Shown: piece after piece, positions 13,894 to 21,229 of the stretch | Position numbering within the stretch: position 1 is the first letter of the stretch | Layout: each line of letters opens with the position of its first letter | Origin: Halobacteriales archaeon SW_9_67_25 | GTDB lineage: Archaea > Halobacteriota > Halobacteria > Halobacteriales > Haloarculaceae | NCBI GenBank assembly: GCA_003022745.1 | Contig: PXSU01000098.1 | Span: forward strand, 1-21,313 | Length of the DNA: 21,313 bases | Direction of reading: 5' to 3' | Program-made: the position numbers and the translations under genes | The notes under the pieces: generated by a model | What the model was told of the DNA's origin: nothing | Seen by the model: the letters and a program-made list of their open reading frames with translations, nothing else | Database searches by the model: none

Positions 13894-14034
13894 GTGCCGC
13901 CGTGTGGCGGGCGGGTGCTCAGCCCTGGTCGGTAGTTGAACGGGGATGTACTAATACCCGAGCCTGCCGGGGTGAAAGTGAAAGTAGCAGACTGCGCTGC
14001 TGTGACCCACAGCAACGGATGCACACGGCGGCAC
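13894..14034. repeat. 141-bp element bounded by 13-bp perfect inverted repeats
   Basis: GTGCCGCCGTGTG at 13894-13906 is matched exactly by its reverse complement at 14022-14034. Inside are a second perfect inverted repeat, TGCTGTG-ACC-CACAGCA (13998-14014), and a lower-GC core with TACTAATACCCG and a direct repeat GTGAAAGTGAAAGTAG. It lies between two converging genes (purQ and raSEA). I see no clear target-site duplication and no convincing ORF; the 87-codon frame at 13936-14199 runs antisense into raSEA. Possible readings are a MITE-like element, a structured RNA or a bidirectional terminator. The rest of the 13837-14077 gap holds nothing I can identify. Confidence 0.5.
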
Positions 14035-14077
14035 AGATTCGGCCGGCCGGACTGCCGGGTCGTTCTCGGCGAACCGT

Positions 14078-15154
14078 TCACCGAGCCAGGGGCATCGAGT
14101 AACTCCGCTCGCGCTCGACGACAGTCTCCCAGGTCCGCTCGCAGTCGCAGGACACCTGTTCGAAGACAGCGGGCTCTTGCCGGAGGTCGAAATCCTTGAT
14201 GGCGCGCTGGACGCGGTCGTCGCACTCCCCGCAGTTGTGCGGGCCGCGGTCCGACCCGTGGCCGACCGGGTCCGAGACCACGATGACGTCCGCGTCGGCA
14301 GTCGACTCGAGGACGTCGGCGACGCTCCAGAGCCAGGGTGGCCGGTAGCCGTCCGCGTGGAACAGGTCCTCGACCATCGTGTGCCGCTGCACGTTACACG
14401 GGTTCATCGAGACGGTGTGACAGCCCGCGACGCCAGCACAGCGCCTGATCGAGCGCGTCATGTCCGCCATAGCCTCGGATTCGGAGAGAAACGGCGGTTT
14501 CAGCAGGAGGTAGGCCTTGAGGCCTGCACCGGCCTCCCGGGCGTCGGCCGCAGCGCGCTCGAACTCCGCGAACTCGAAGTACTTGTTGACACAGTCCCGG
14601 CGCACGCGGTCGGTCGCCGTCTCCAGACCCACGGCGATATCGGTCGCCAGGCCGCGGTCGGTGAAGTCCGCGATTTTCCCGCGGTCGACGAAGTCGGGAA
14701 GGGACTCGACGACGATGCGGTCGCGGTCCGCGAACGTCTCGGCGATGGCCCGCCGGGTCTGTGCCGGGATTTCCCGCTCGTCTAAGAACGACCCCGACGT
14801 GTAAATCTTGACCTGTCCTGCCGGGTCCTCGGCGTTGTCGCGTTCGTGTTCGAGGCACGTCTCTACCTGCGTCATCAGGTCCTCGTGGGCGACGGTGCCA
14901 CCCTCGACGCTCTCGGCGACGTAGCCACACATGGTACAGCCCCCGGCGCGGGCCCACCGGCAGCCGCCGGTATTGAGGATGATCGTCAGCGAGTCGTACA
15001 CGCCGTCCGGCGTGTTGTCCTCGTCGAGCCAGACACGGGTTGGCTCGCGCGGGTCGTAGGTCCGGTCTTTCCGGGCGCGTATCTCCCGCATCGCCTGGTT
15101 GTGGGCGTCCATCCCTCGCCCCTGCTCGTAGACCTCCGGGCTCGGTTCGCTCAT
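14078..15154 (-). CDS. raSEA: RaSEA: archaeosine biosynthesis radical SAM protein
   Basis: 358 residues. It partners ArcS in the final step of archaeosine formation: it cleaves the lysine-preQ0 intermediate in tRNA (position 15, D-loop) to leave the amidine. Radical-SAM cysteines are C65, C73 and C76 in 'GGCRWARAGGCTMCGY' (CX7CX2C), the spacing of this family. Other blocks are 'QVKIYTSGSFLDEREIP', 'VVESLPDFVDRGKIADF', 'AVGLETATDRVRRDCVNKYF', 'AYLLLKPPFLSESEA' and 'VSMNPCNVQRHTMVEDLF'. A C-terminal Cys-rich tail ('HNCGECDDRVQRAI', then 'CDCERTW') may bind metal. ATG 15154 (MSEPSPEVYEQGRG) is chosen over the upstream open frame, which is shadow of arcS. It starts 37 bases after the arcS stop, so the two probably share a transcript. 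Confidence 0.92.
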   Translation of the reverse strand: MSEPSPEVYEQGRGMDAHNQAMREIRARKDRTYDPREPTRVWLDEDNTPDGVYDSLTIILNTGGCRWARAGGCTMCGYVAESVEGGTVAHEDLMTQVETCLEHERDNAEDPAGQVKIYTSGSFLDEREIPAQTRRAIAETFADRDRIVVESLPDFVDRGKIADFTDRGLATDIAVGLETATDRVRRDCVNKYFEFAEFERAAADAREAGAGLKAYLLLKPPFLSESEAMADMTRSIRRCAGVAGCHTVSMNPCNVQRHTMVEDLFHADGYRPPWLWSVADVLESTADADVIVVSDPVGHGSDRGPHNCGECDDRVQRAIKDFDLRQEPAVFEQVSCDCERTWETVVERERSYSMPLAR

Positions 15155-15191
15155 TGGCGGAACCAACTGCCCCGGGCGTATATCGCCTTCG

Positions 15192-16949
15192 TTACCTCTC
15201 CTCGACGTGCCGGACCCGTGTTGCGACGCCGCGCGTGCTCTCGGCCATCTCGGGGCCGGACATCTCCGCCCGGCCGACGGCGAATGCGTGGGGTCCCTCG
15301 ACGACGACCTCGTCACCGACCCGGATCGAGTCGTCGGCGTCGACGACGCCCGGCGCGAGGACGGACCCGTGGGGAACGAACCCGTCGATCTCGACGCGCC
15401 TGGTCGGGGCGTCGCTGTCGAGCCACCGGCGCGCCCCTGCGAGCGTCAGCGAGAGCACGCCATACTCGGGGACGAGCGCGGCGAGCTGTTCGCCGTCGGC
15501 GTCGTGGGCCCTGAGCTTGGGATAGTGGCTCTCGACGCGCAACTCCTCGAAGATGCCGTCGCCGGCGCCGTCACCGAACTGGTAGTCCGCCACCGCGCGC
15601 AGGGTGTTGTGCTGGCGCTCGCGTTTCCCGTACTTCAGTTCGGTCGACAGCGTCGACGCGAGGTTCGACAGCGACTCGCCCGTCGTCGGGTGGTCGACGA
15701 CGGTGTACTCGAAATCGCGGTCCAGCCGCCCCTCGACGCGCTCGCAGATTTCGCGGTACTCCGCTGGGACGTGTGCGACGACGCGGGGATAGTCGTTCCG
15801 CCGGAGGTAGGCCTCGAGAACGTCCGCGACGAACGCGGTTTCGGTGGCACTCCAGTGTCCCGTGACGGCGGCGTCGTAGTGCTGGGCCGGGTACGTGAGT
15901 TCGAGTTCCTGGGGAACGACGCCGATCGGGGAAGTCATCGAGACCACGTGGGCGCGAAACTGGATGGCGTCGTGGAACTGGCCGTGGCTCTGTGACTCGC
16001 TGTATGGCTTCCGGGCCGAACAGGGCACGAGCACGAGCGGATTGTCGAACCGACAGTGGTACCGGCCGGTGACACGCTCGGCGAAGCGCTGGATCTCTAC
16101 CCGCCGGAGGGTGTCGTCGCTGGTGGCGGTCACCTCGGCACGACGCAAGACGGGCGTGCGCTGTTCGAGATAGCCGTACTGCTGGTCGAGGCGGCGAAAC
16201 ACCGCCGTGAGCCACCCCTCGTGGCGGGCCTGTCCCTCGATGTAGTCGCGCAACCGGCCCGAGCGAATCCGTTCCCGGACGGTGGCCAGTGCTGCCCGCA
16301 AGGCGTTGACGTTGTGTGTTTCACAGTCCTCGCGGCCGAAATCCCCGACGGGCTGCTGGCAGGCCGGACAGGCACACGGGAGGTCGGTGAGGTCTTCGAG
16401 AAAGTACTCGCCGTCGACGGCGAGATACCGGCCCTGCGTTCCCTTCACGACGGCGTGGTCGGTGTCGACGAGGTCGACGCCGGCGTAGGCCAGCGTGGCG
16501 ACGTTTGCGGGCGTGGCCACGCCCGGGAGGTAGAGTGCGCTGTCGGCCGGGATGGCCTCGCGCGTCCGGACGACAGCCGTCACGAACGCCCCCGCGTGGC
16601 CTGTGAGTTCCTGGGCGTTCGAGAGGATGTACGCGTCGGTACCCGCAGCACTGGCGTCGGCCGCAGTGTCGGGCGCGACGACGGCGGCACTCGGGTACTC
16701 GACATCGGGATACTCTACGGCGAAGGCCTCGCGGACCTCTTCGGGGGTTCCGCCCGGAAGTGCCCGGTGGGGCAGTACGGTCAGCACCGACTCGTCGCCG
16801 TCGGGAACCTCGCGCTCCCCGGGCCAGAGGCTGCCCGCGTCAGCCAGCACGTCGTCCACGAGTGCGGGTGTCCGGACGGAGTCGGACAGGCGGAGTTCCC
16901 CCACCCGCCCAGCCCCGTCGCGCTCGTGGACCTCGAAGTAGTCGGTCAT
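15192..16949 (-). CDS. arcS: ArcS: archaeosine synthase (lysine transferase to preQ0-tRNA)
   Basis: 585 residues. ArcS attaches lysine to preQ0 already placed in tRNA; RaSEA then finishes archaeosine. The N-terminal half is a TGT-like fold with a zinc site C192, C194, C197 and probably H212 ('LPCACPACQQP' ... 'CETHNVNAL'). The middle holds the ArcS signature 'PCSARKPYSESQSH' (309-322), which distinguishes it from tRNA-guanine transglycosylases. The C-terminal 70 or so residues ('VEIDGFVPHGSVLAPGVVDA' onward) are a PUA domain for tRNA binding. Start MTDYFEVHERDGAGRVGEL mirrors the TgtA start [19 protein letters not shown], showing common ancestry. It lies 108 bases after tgtA, with a possible GATAGTTA box on the minus strand about 27 bases upstream. 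Confidence 0.95.
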   Translation of the reverse strand: MTDYFEVHERDGAGRVGELRLSDSVRTPALVDDVLADAGSLWPGEREVPDGDESVLTVLPHRALPGGTPEEVREAFAVEYPDVEYPSAAVVAPDTAADASAAGTDAYILSNAQELTGHAGAFVTAVVRTREAIPADSALYLPGVATPANVATLAYAGVDLVDTDHAVVKGTQGRYLAVDGEYFLEDLTDLPCACPACQQPVGDFGREDCETHNVNALRAALATVRERIRSGRLRDYIEGQARHEGWLTAVFRRLDQQYGYLEQRTPVLRRAEVTATSDDTLRRVEIQRFAERVTGRYHCRFDNPLVLVPCSARKPYSESQSHGQFHDAIQFRAHVVSMTSPIGVVPQELELTYPAQHYDAAVTGHWSATETAFVADVLEAYLRRNDYPRVVAHVPAEYREICERVEGRLDRDFEYTVVDHPTTGESLSNLASTLSTELKYGKRERQHNTLRAVADYQFGDGAGDGIFEELRVESHYPKLRAHDADGEQLAALVPEYGVLSLTLAGARRWLDSDAPTRRVEIDGFVPHGSVLAPGVVDADDSIRVGDEVVVEGPHAFAVGRAEMSGPEMAESTRGVATRVRHVEER

Positions 16950-17057
16950 GCCCTCCGGTCCGTTGCGCCCGAGTAACTATCTTGGCTTTTGACCCGGCCC
17001 CGCCCCTGTCCTCGACCGCTGACCGGCAGCGCAGTCACCGGGCCAGGTCCTCGATGG

Positions 17058-18527
17058 TCACCGGGACGTGTCCTCGGTTGTCACTCGCTCGGGGACAACG
17101 GCGAGTGCAGACTGGGACCAGTCGCGGTGCCGGAGGGTGAAGGCCACGTCGGGGTTTGCCTCGACGAGACGCTGGACGCCCTCGGCCGCGGCCGCGATTG
17201 CCTGGCGGTCACGCTGGCCCGGCAACTCGGCCGTCAGCGGGTACGCATCGGAGAGGGCGGGGGGAACCGGGCCGAACGGTGGACGGACGCGCCAGCGTTC
17301 CTCGAAGTCGCCGTCCCCGGCAGCCTCCCCGTCGGTCAGCACCACCGACCCAGTGGGGTCCAGTCGCGTCAGGCGCTGGTGGTGGCGGTGGACCTCCGGT
17401 CTGGACGCGCTCTCCGCCGAGAGGTAGAAGAAAGCGCCCTTCGAGACGGGGTCGGTCCCCTCCAGCCACTCGGCCTCGGCGAGCAGCCGCCGGTACCCGT
17501 CGAGCATCGCCGGGTGGGCACGGGCGCGCGTCTCCACGAGTTCGAGCAAGTTACCCCTGCCCAGCGCCTGGCGGATACGGCGTATCTCCCCGAACGAGAC
17601 GTGGAGGTTGTGCTCGGCCAGCAGGCGATGGCGGCGCTCCTCCTCGCCCGCCCGCAGGTCGGCCGGCGTGTGCTCGGTACAGACGGGACAGGAACAGGGA
17701 AACACAGAGAGGTCCGCGAGGTGTTCGGTGCCGCGGACCGAGAGGTAGCGGTCGTCGCGAGCGTACAGCGCGTAGGCGGCGGAGTCGAAGAGGTCACACC
17801 CCATCGCCACGGCGAGTGCGAACATCATCGGGTGCCCCGCCCCGAACAGGTGGACCGGAACGGCCTCGCCCAGTCCCCGCTTGGCCGCAACGACGACCTC
17901 GACGACGTCCGCGAAGCGGTACTCGTTGAGCAGCGGCACCACGGCGCCGACCGGGAACACGTCGAGTCCCGTTTCGGCAGCCTCCCGCCCGGCCCGCTGG
18001 CGCAGCTCCGGGTAGGTCGACCCCTGTACCGGTGCCGTCACCAGCATCTGGCCGGTCTCCACACCGGCAGCCCGGTCGAGGCGCTCCCGGGTAGTGCCCC
18101 ACTCCCGCCTTGCCCGTTCCAGATCGGCGTCCGGCGGCGTCGGAATGTCGACAGGCGTCCCGATGTCCGACCCGATGTCGCGCTGGAACCGGAGTATCTC
18201 CGGCGTCGTGACGTCGATATCGCCGTACTCCGCGAGCTGGAACGAGCCCGAGTCGGTCATGACTGCCCCGTCGAACCCGAGCAGGTCGTGAATCCCCCGC
18301 TCGAGTGCCGGTTCCCGGAGGTCCTCGCTGCCGTGCAGGATGTAGCCGTTCGTGATCAGTATCTCGGCACCGAAATCGGCAAGCCGTGCGGGCGGGACCG
18401 TCTGCACGTGTGGATTGACCACGGGCAGCAGGGCAGGCGTCTCGACAGTGAGCCCGCGACGGGGGACGGCTAGCTCCCCCAGGCGGCCCCGGGCGTCGTA
18501 CTCGCGAACCTCGAAGGCGCCGGTCAT
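17058..18527 (-). CDS. tgtA: TgtA: archaeal tRNA-guanine(15) transglycosylase
   Basis: 489 residues. It exchanges guanine-15 in the tRNA D-loop for preQ0, the first tRNA-level step of archaeosine synthesis. '[16 protein letters not shown]' contains the conserved Asp (D92), and the likely nucleophile is D248 in '[19 protein letters not shown]'. Zinc ligands are C278, C280, C283 and H306 ('[11 protein letters not shown]' with H 23 residues later). The PUA domain found at the end of many archaeal TGTs is absent or reduced here; ArcS carries one. ATG 18527 ([14 protein letters not shown]) overlaps the NUDIX stop as ATGA. The frame stays open to 18914 only as shadow of the NUDIX gene. It is probably transcribed from the NUDIX promoter. 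Confidence 0.95.
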   Translation of the reverse strand: MTGAFEVREYDARGRLGELAVPRRGLTVETPALLPVVNPHVQTVPPARLADFGAEILITNGYILHGSEDLREPALERGIHDLLGFDGAVMTDSGSFQLAEYGDIDVTTPEILRFQRDIGSDIGTPVDIPTPPDADLERARREWGTTRERLDRAAGVETGQMLVTAPVQGSTYPELRQRAGREAAETGLDVFPVGAVVPLLNEYRFADVVEVVVAAKRGLGEAVPVHLFGAGHPMMFALAVAMGCDLFDSAAYALYARDDRYLSVRGTEHLADLSVFPCSCPVCTEHTPADLRAGEEERRHRLLAEHNLHVSFGEIRRIRQALGRGNLLELVETRARAHPAMLDGYRRLLAEAEWLEGTDPVSKGAFFYLSAESASRPEVHRHHQRLTRLDPTGSVVLTDGEAAGDGDFEERWRVRPPFGPVPPALSDAYPLTAELPGQRDRQAIAAAAEGVQRLVEANPDVAFTLRHRDWSQSALAVVPERVTTEDTSR

Positions 18528-19096
18528 TGCTCGCCACCCGGCAGGATGCCGTCCGGCGTGGGCCCCACGAACAGTGCGTAGTAGACGAGCGCGAACGCCG
18601 TCCGGCCGTCCCGGAAGTCGTCGTCCCGGACCCGCGCGAGCAGACTCTCGAACGTCGCGGTTTCGACCTCGATGGTCTCGTCGGTGTCGAGATCCTGTCG
18701 GGTGGTGTCGGTGCAGTCCCTTGCGACGAAGTAGTGAAAGACGGCGTCGGAGAACCCGTTTGCCGGTTCGACGGTCGTCATGTGTTCGAGCGTTCCGGCG
18801 GCGTAGCCGGTCTCCTCGCGGAGTTCGCGCCGTGCGGCCCGGTCGCGGTCCTCGCCGGGTTCGACGCTCCCGGCCGGAATGGCCCGATTCCGGCGCTTCA
18901 CTGCGTGGCGCCACTCCTCGATGACGACTACCTCTACGTCGTCGGTGAACGGGAGGACGACGACGCTCTCGCTCTCGGAGAGGTAGTCGAAGGCAGCGCG
19001 CTCGCCACCCGGCAGGCGGACGTCCTCGGAGACGATGTCAAAACCCTCACAGCCGTAGGCGATGGTCCGTTCGACCGTCTCCCATCGGTCTGTCAT
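18524..19096 (-). CDS. NUDIX hydrolase (ADP-ribose pyrophosphatase-like)
   Basis: 190 residues. A perfect Nudix box, G-x5-E-x7-REL-x-EE-x-GY, lies at 76-98 ('[20 protein letters not shown]' then TGY), and the domain around it ('[20 protein letters not shown]', '[18 protein letters not shown]') matches the ADP-ribose/nucleoside-diphosphate-sugar hydrolase branch. Such enzymes cleave X-diphosphates to X-phosphate and a nucleotide; the substrate cannot be read from the sequence. ATG 19096 ([15 protein letters not shown]) fits a TTTTTACC box about 27 bases upstream. Its stop overlaps the tgtA start by ATGA, so it is co-translated with the archaeosine genes. Confidence 0.9.
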   Translation of the reverse strand: MTDRWETVERTIAYGCEGFDIVSEDVRLPGGERAAFDYLSESESVVVLPFTDDVEVVVIEEWRHAVKRRNRAIPAGSVEPGEDRDRAARRELREETGYAAGTLEHMTTVEPANGFSDAVFHYFVARDCTDTTRQDLDTDETIEVETATFESLLARVRDDDFRDGRTAFALVYYALFVGPTPDGILPGGEQ

Positions 19097-19117
19097 CGTC
19101 ACCGGTTCGGACCCGTC

Positions 19118-19127
19118 GGTAAAAACG
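19118..19127 (-). promoter_or_regulatory. TATA-like box for NUDIX-tgtA
   Basis: On the minus strand CGTTTTTACC is centred about 27 bases before the NUDIX ATG at 19096, in the 76-base gap after the lipoprotein gene. It is probably the main promoter for the NUDIX-tgtA pair and perhaps for the whole archaeosine block. Confidence 0.5.
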
Positions 19128-19172
19128 CCCGCGATGTGCCCTGAACCGGCCCGCTCCGAGCACCCTCGGCGG

Positions 19173-20123
19173 TCAGCCGTACCGGTTCTGGAGGTCGTCG
19201 GCCTCGGCCGCGTAGTCCCGCGCGAGGGCCAGCACGTCTTCGATCTGGTAGTTGAATGCACCGGCGTGTTCCGGGGGGTCCTCGTCGAGCGTTTCTAGCG
19301 TCTCGACAGTCTCGTCGAGCGAGTCCGCTGCCCGCTCGGCGGCCTGTTCGGCACTGTAATAGTCGCCGTTGTCCGCTTTGGCACGGGCAGCGTCGAGTTC
19401 CTCGCGCTCCGCCTGGATCGTCGAGAGCGAACCGTGGAGCTGGTCGAGAACGTCCATCTCGTTTTCGAACTGGGTCACTTTCCGTTCGAACTCTGTCGTG
19501 CTGATCGCGTCGGTGCTGTCGGCTGCACCCGACTCGACAGCGGTGACAGCCTCCAGGGGGTCGCCTGCCTTGTCGACGGCTTGCTCCACAGCATCGAGTT
19601 CTGCCTTCACAGTGTCCCCGTCGTCGCCGTCGTCGATGGCGTCGTAGGTGTCGGCGACAGCCTCGTGACCCTCGATGAGCCACGCCTGGAGGTCCGTGGC
19701 CCGTGTCAGGAATCGGTGCATCTCGCGTAACGATTCGACGGTCTCTTTCTGTTCGGCCGTCACCGCTGCCCGCTCGGCCTCGTTTATTGCCGTCTGAACG
19801 TCTGACAGCTTCAGGAGTACCGAGCGGTCGTCGAACTCCTCGGTGGCCGCCGAGACGTCGAGCAACTCGCTGGAGACACCGCCCGCGTAGATGTACACGG
19901 CCTCCCTGAGTCGGTCCTGGGCAGTGTCTATCTTCCCCACTGCCTCCTCGCGGTCGGCCGATCCCGTCGTATCGGGTGTCGCGGTCGACTGCGTGTCCGG
20001 CGTTTCCGTCGATTGCTGGCCTGGCGTCTCGGTCGCTGGCGGCTGGTCCGTCTCCGCGCGGGTCGCGCCGAAACATCCCGCGGTCAGCGGTGCGAGAGCG
20101 GCCAGGAGGGCTCTGCGTTTCAT
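19173..20123 (-). CDS. predicted haloarchaeal lipoprotein, helical
   Basis: 316 residues. The N-terminus MKRRALLAALAPLTAGCFG is a twin-basic signal peptide with lipobox LTAGC, giving lipidation at C17 and anchoring on the outer face of the membrane. A Thr/Pro/Gln-rich linker (about 24-55) contains three near-identical octads of the type TETPxxQS, typical of a surface spacer. The remainder is acidic and almost wholly helical, with heptad-like stretches such as 'FERKVTQFENEMDVLDQLHG' and 'YSAEQAAERAADSLDETVET', and probably forms a coiled-coil bundle. I recognise no enzyme motif or named family. ATG 20123 is preferred over GTG 20129 because a CATTTATTG box lies 28 bases upstream. It diverges from the membrane protein gene at 20292 across a palindrome-bearing promoter region. 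Confidence 0.8.
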   Translation of the reverse strand: MKRRALLAALAPLTAGCFGATRAETDQPPATETPGQQSTETPDTQSTATPDTTGSADREEAVGKIDTAQDRLREAVYIYAGGVSSELLDVSAATEEFDDRSVLLKLSDVQTAINEAERAAVTAEQKETVESLREMHRFLTRATDLQAWLIEGHEAVADTYDAIDDGDDGDTVKAELDAVEQAVDKAGDPLEAVTAVESGAADSTDAISTTEFERKVTQFENEMDVLDQLHGSLSTIQAEREELDAARAKADNGDYYSAEQAAERAADSLDETVETLETLDEDPPEHAGAFNYQIEDVLALARDYAAEADDLQNRYG

Positions 20124-20146
20124 ACCCACGGGTTTCCGCTACCTAA

Positions 20147-20155
20147 CAATAAATG
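20147..20155 (-). promoter_or_regulatory. TATA-like box for the lipoprotein gene
   Basis: On the minus strand CATTTATTG is centred about 28 bases before the ATG at 20123. It is 10 bases from the 20-bp palindrome at 20165-20184, so a protein on that palindrome could reach this promoter. Confidence 0.5.
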
Positions 20156-20164
20156 TATAGGTCA

Positions 20165-20184
20165 TGTCTGACGCACGTCAGACA
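20165..20184. promoter_or_regulatory. 20-bp palindrome in a divergent promoter region (putative operator)
   Basis: TGTCTGACGCACGTCAGACA has 9-bp perfect arms around CA. It lies between the lipoprotein gene (minus) and the membrane protein gene (plus). A second perfect palindrome, AAAATCGATTTT, lies at 20187-20198, two bases away. Position and symmetry suggest a dimeric regulator site. The DNA around it (20186-20270) is strikingly AT-rich for this genome. Confidence 0.55.
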
Positions 20185-20221
20185 CAAAAATCGATTTTCA
20201 AGATCTATACTGCCTAACGAC

Positions 20222-20265
20222 GAAAATATAATAAAATATATATAAAATGCGGATAAAAAATTATA
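20222..20265 (+). promoter_or_regulatory. AT-rich promoter of the membrane protein gene
   Basis: A run of A/T from 20222 to 20248 is followed by GATAAAAAATTATACC (20252-20267). The AATTATA part is centred about 28 bases before the ATG at 20292, which favours that start over the ATG at 20247; the latter would lie inside the A/T run. The 168-base gap holds no ORF. Confidence 0.5.
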
Positions 20266-20291
20266 CCACAGGTGAGGCACAAGCTACCCGC

Positions 20292-21014
20292 ATGGCCTCA
20301 CAGATGGATTCGGCTGGCGCGACCCTCTCGATAGACCGGTACTGGCACCCGGTGATCCCGGGGCTGTCCTTCGTCGTGCTGGTCGCTGCCCTGAACGTCG
20401 CGCTCAACGGCTTTCTTTCGGACATGGCTGCGCATGTCCAGCCGTCGGTGCAGTACGAATACGCCGTTGCAGTCTCGCTTGCGCCCCTGGTTGCCGGCGG
20501 GTTGGTCCTCGCTACCGGGGTCCTGGCCGTGTGCTCGCTGGCACTATTCGTGCGCTCGGTCGGTACCGTCGGGGATTCCGACCTCCGGCCCGTTCCAGTA
20601 CAGGAGACCCTGAGGCGGTTCGGCCGGGCAACAGGTGTCGTGGCCGTGGGGCTGCTCGCACTCCCCCTCGGACTCGGGCTGCTGGTCGTCCCCGGTCTCG
20701 TGGTGATCGTGTACCTCCCGTTCGTCTTTCTTGGCGTCGTACTCGACGGCCGCACAATCGGCGGCGCCATCACGGAGAGCCACGCCAGGATCGCCGACCG
20801 GCCCGGCGCGGTCGTGGCCACGTCGCTCGCGACCGCACTCGGACTGCTCGTCGTCGGTCTCGGGGGTATCCTCTCGACTTCCCTCGCGCCCGGTGCCGAG
20901 TTCGTGGTCGGTGCAGCCGCCAGCGCGTTCGTCGTACTCCTCGGAATCTCCCTCCTGACGAGATTCTACCAGCGGCCGCGGTCGAAACAGTCTTCAAGAC
21001 ACGGCCAGCTGTGA
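20292..21014 (+). CDS. predicted six-helix membrane protein
   Basis: 240 residues from ATG 20292 (MASQMDSAGATLSIDRYWHP). Hydrophobic segments lie at about 22-42, 58-88, 114-134, 135-152, 174-196 and 201-226. The first four are separated by short loops, including 'VRSVGTVGDSDLRPVPVQET'. The sequence 'FVFLGVVLDGRTIGGAITES' at about residues 148-167, followed by another pair of helices, recalls haloarchaeal glycine-rich polytopic families of unknown function. No transport or catalytic motif is visible. It shares its upstream region with the divergent lipoprotein gene, so co-regulation is plausible. ATG 20307 or 20247 are alternative starts. Confidence 0.75.
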   Translation: MASQMDSAGATLSIDRYWHPVIPGLSFVVLVAALNVALNGFLSDMAAHVQPSVQYEYAVAVSLAPLVAGGLVLATGVLAVCSLALFVRSVGTVGDSDLRPVPVQETLRRFGRATGVVAVGLLALPLGLGLLVVPGLVVIVYLPFVFLGVVLDGRTIGGAITESHARIADRPGAVVATSLATALGLLVVGLGGILSTSLAPGAEFVVGAAASAFVVLLGISLLTRFYQRPRSKQSSRHGQL

Positions 21015-21111
21015 CGTGCCGTACCGCTGCATCAAACTCGAACGGTCGCAGCCGCAGTGGACACTCACGGGGGACGCTTCGCTCCGCTCGGCGTTGCGAT
21101 GTGATCAAAAG

Positions 21112-21184
21112 TGGGCCGGCGCAGATTTGAACTGCGGTTACGGCCACCCGAAGGCCGAAGGATACCAAGCTACCCTACCGGCCC
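21112..21184 (-). tRNA. tRNA-Pro, anticodon CGG
   Basis: 73 nt on the minus strand, no intron, CCA not encoded. The acceptor stem is GGGCCGG with CCGGCCC and discriminator A (complement of 21112). The D arm has the A14-G15, G18-G19 and A21 pattern. The anticodon stem CGGCC/GGCCG closes the loop TTCGGGT, giving U33 and anticodon CGG (Pro, CCG codons). The variable region is TAAC. The T arm is CGCAG/CTGCG with loop TTCAAAT. All stems pair except the last D-stem pair. A TTTTATCC box about 30 bases upstream may be its promoter, and a TTTT run follows the 3' end. The 97-base gap between the membrane protein stop and this gene shows nothing else. Confidence 0.95.
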
Positions 21185-21229
21185 GCTTGGCACCCAAAAA
21201 AATCCGGCGGCGGATAAAACGCTTCCGGA

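Noticed and set aside
13936..14199. 87-codon plus-strand ORF starting MNGDVLIPEPAGVKVKV
   Set aside because: The first residues look plausible, but the frame then runs antisense through the end of raSEA with Arg/Ser-rich shadow sequence; it is treated as part of the inverted-repeat element.
16989..18473. 494-codon plus-strand ORF opposite tgtA
   Set aside because: It is antisense to a clear TgtA with all motifs; its His/Arg/Val-rich composition is that of a shadow frame in GC-rich DNA.
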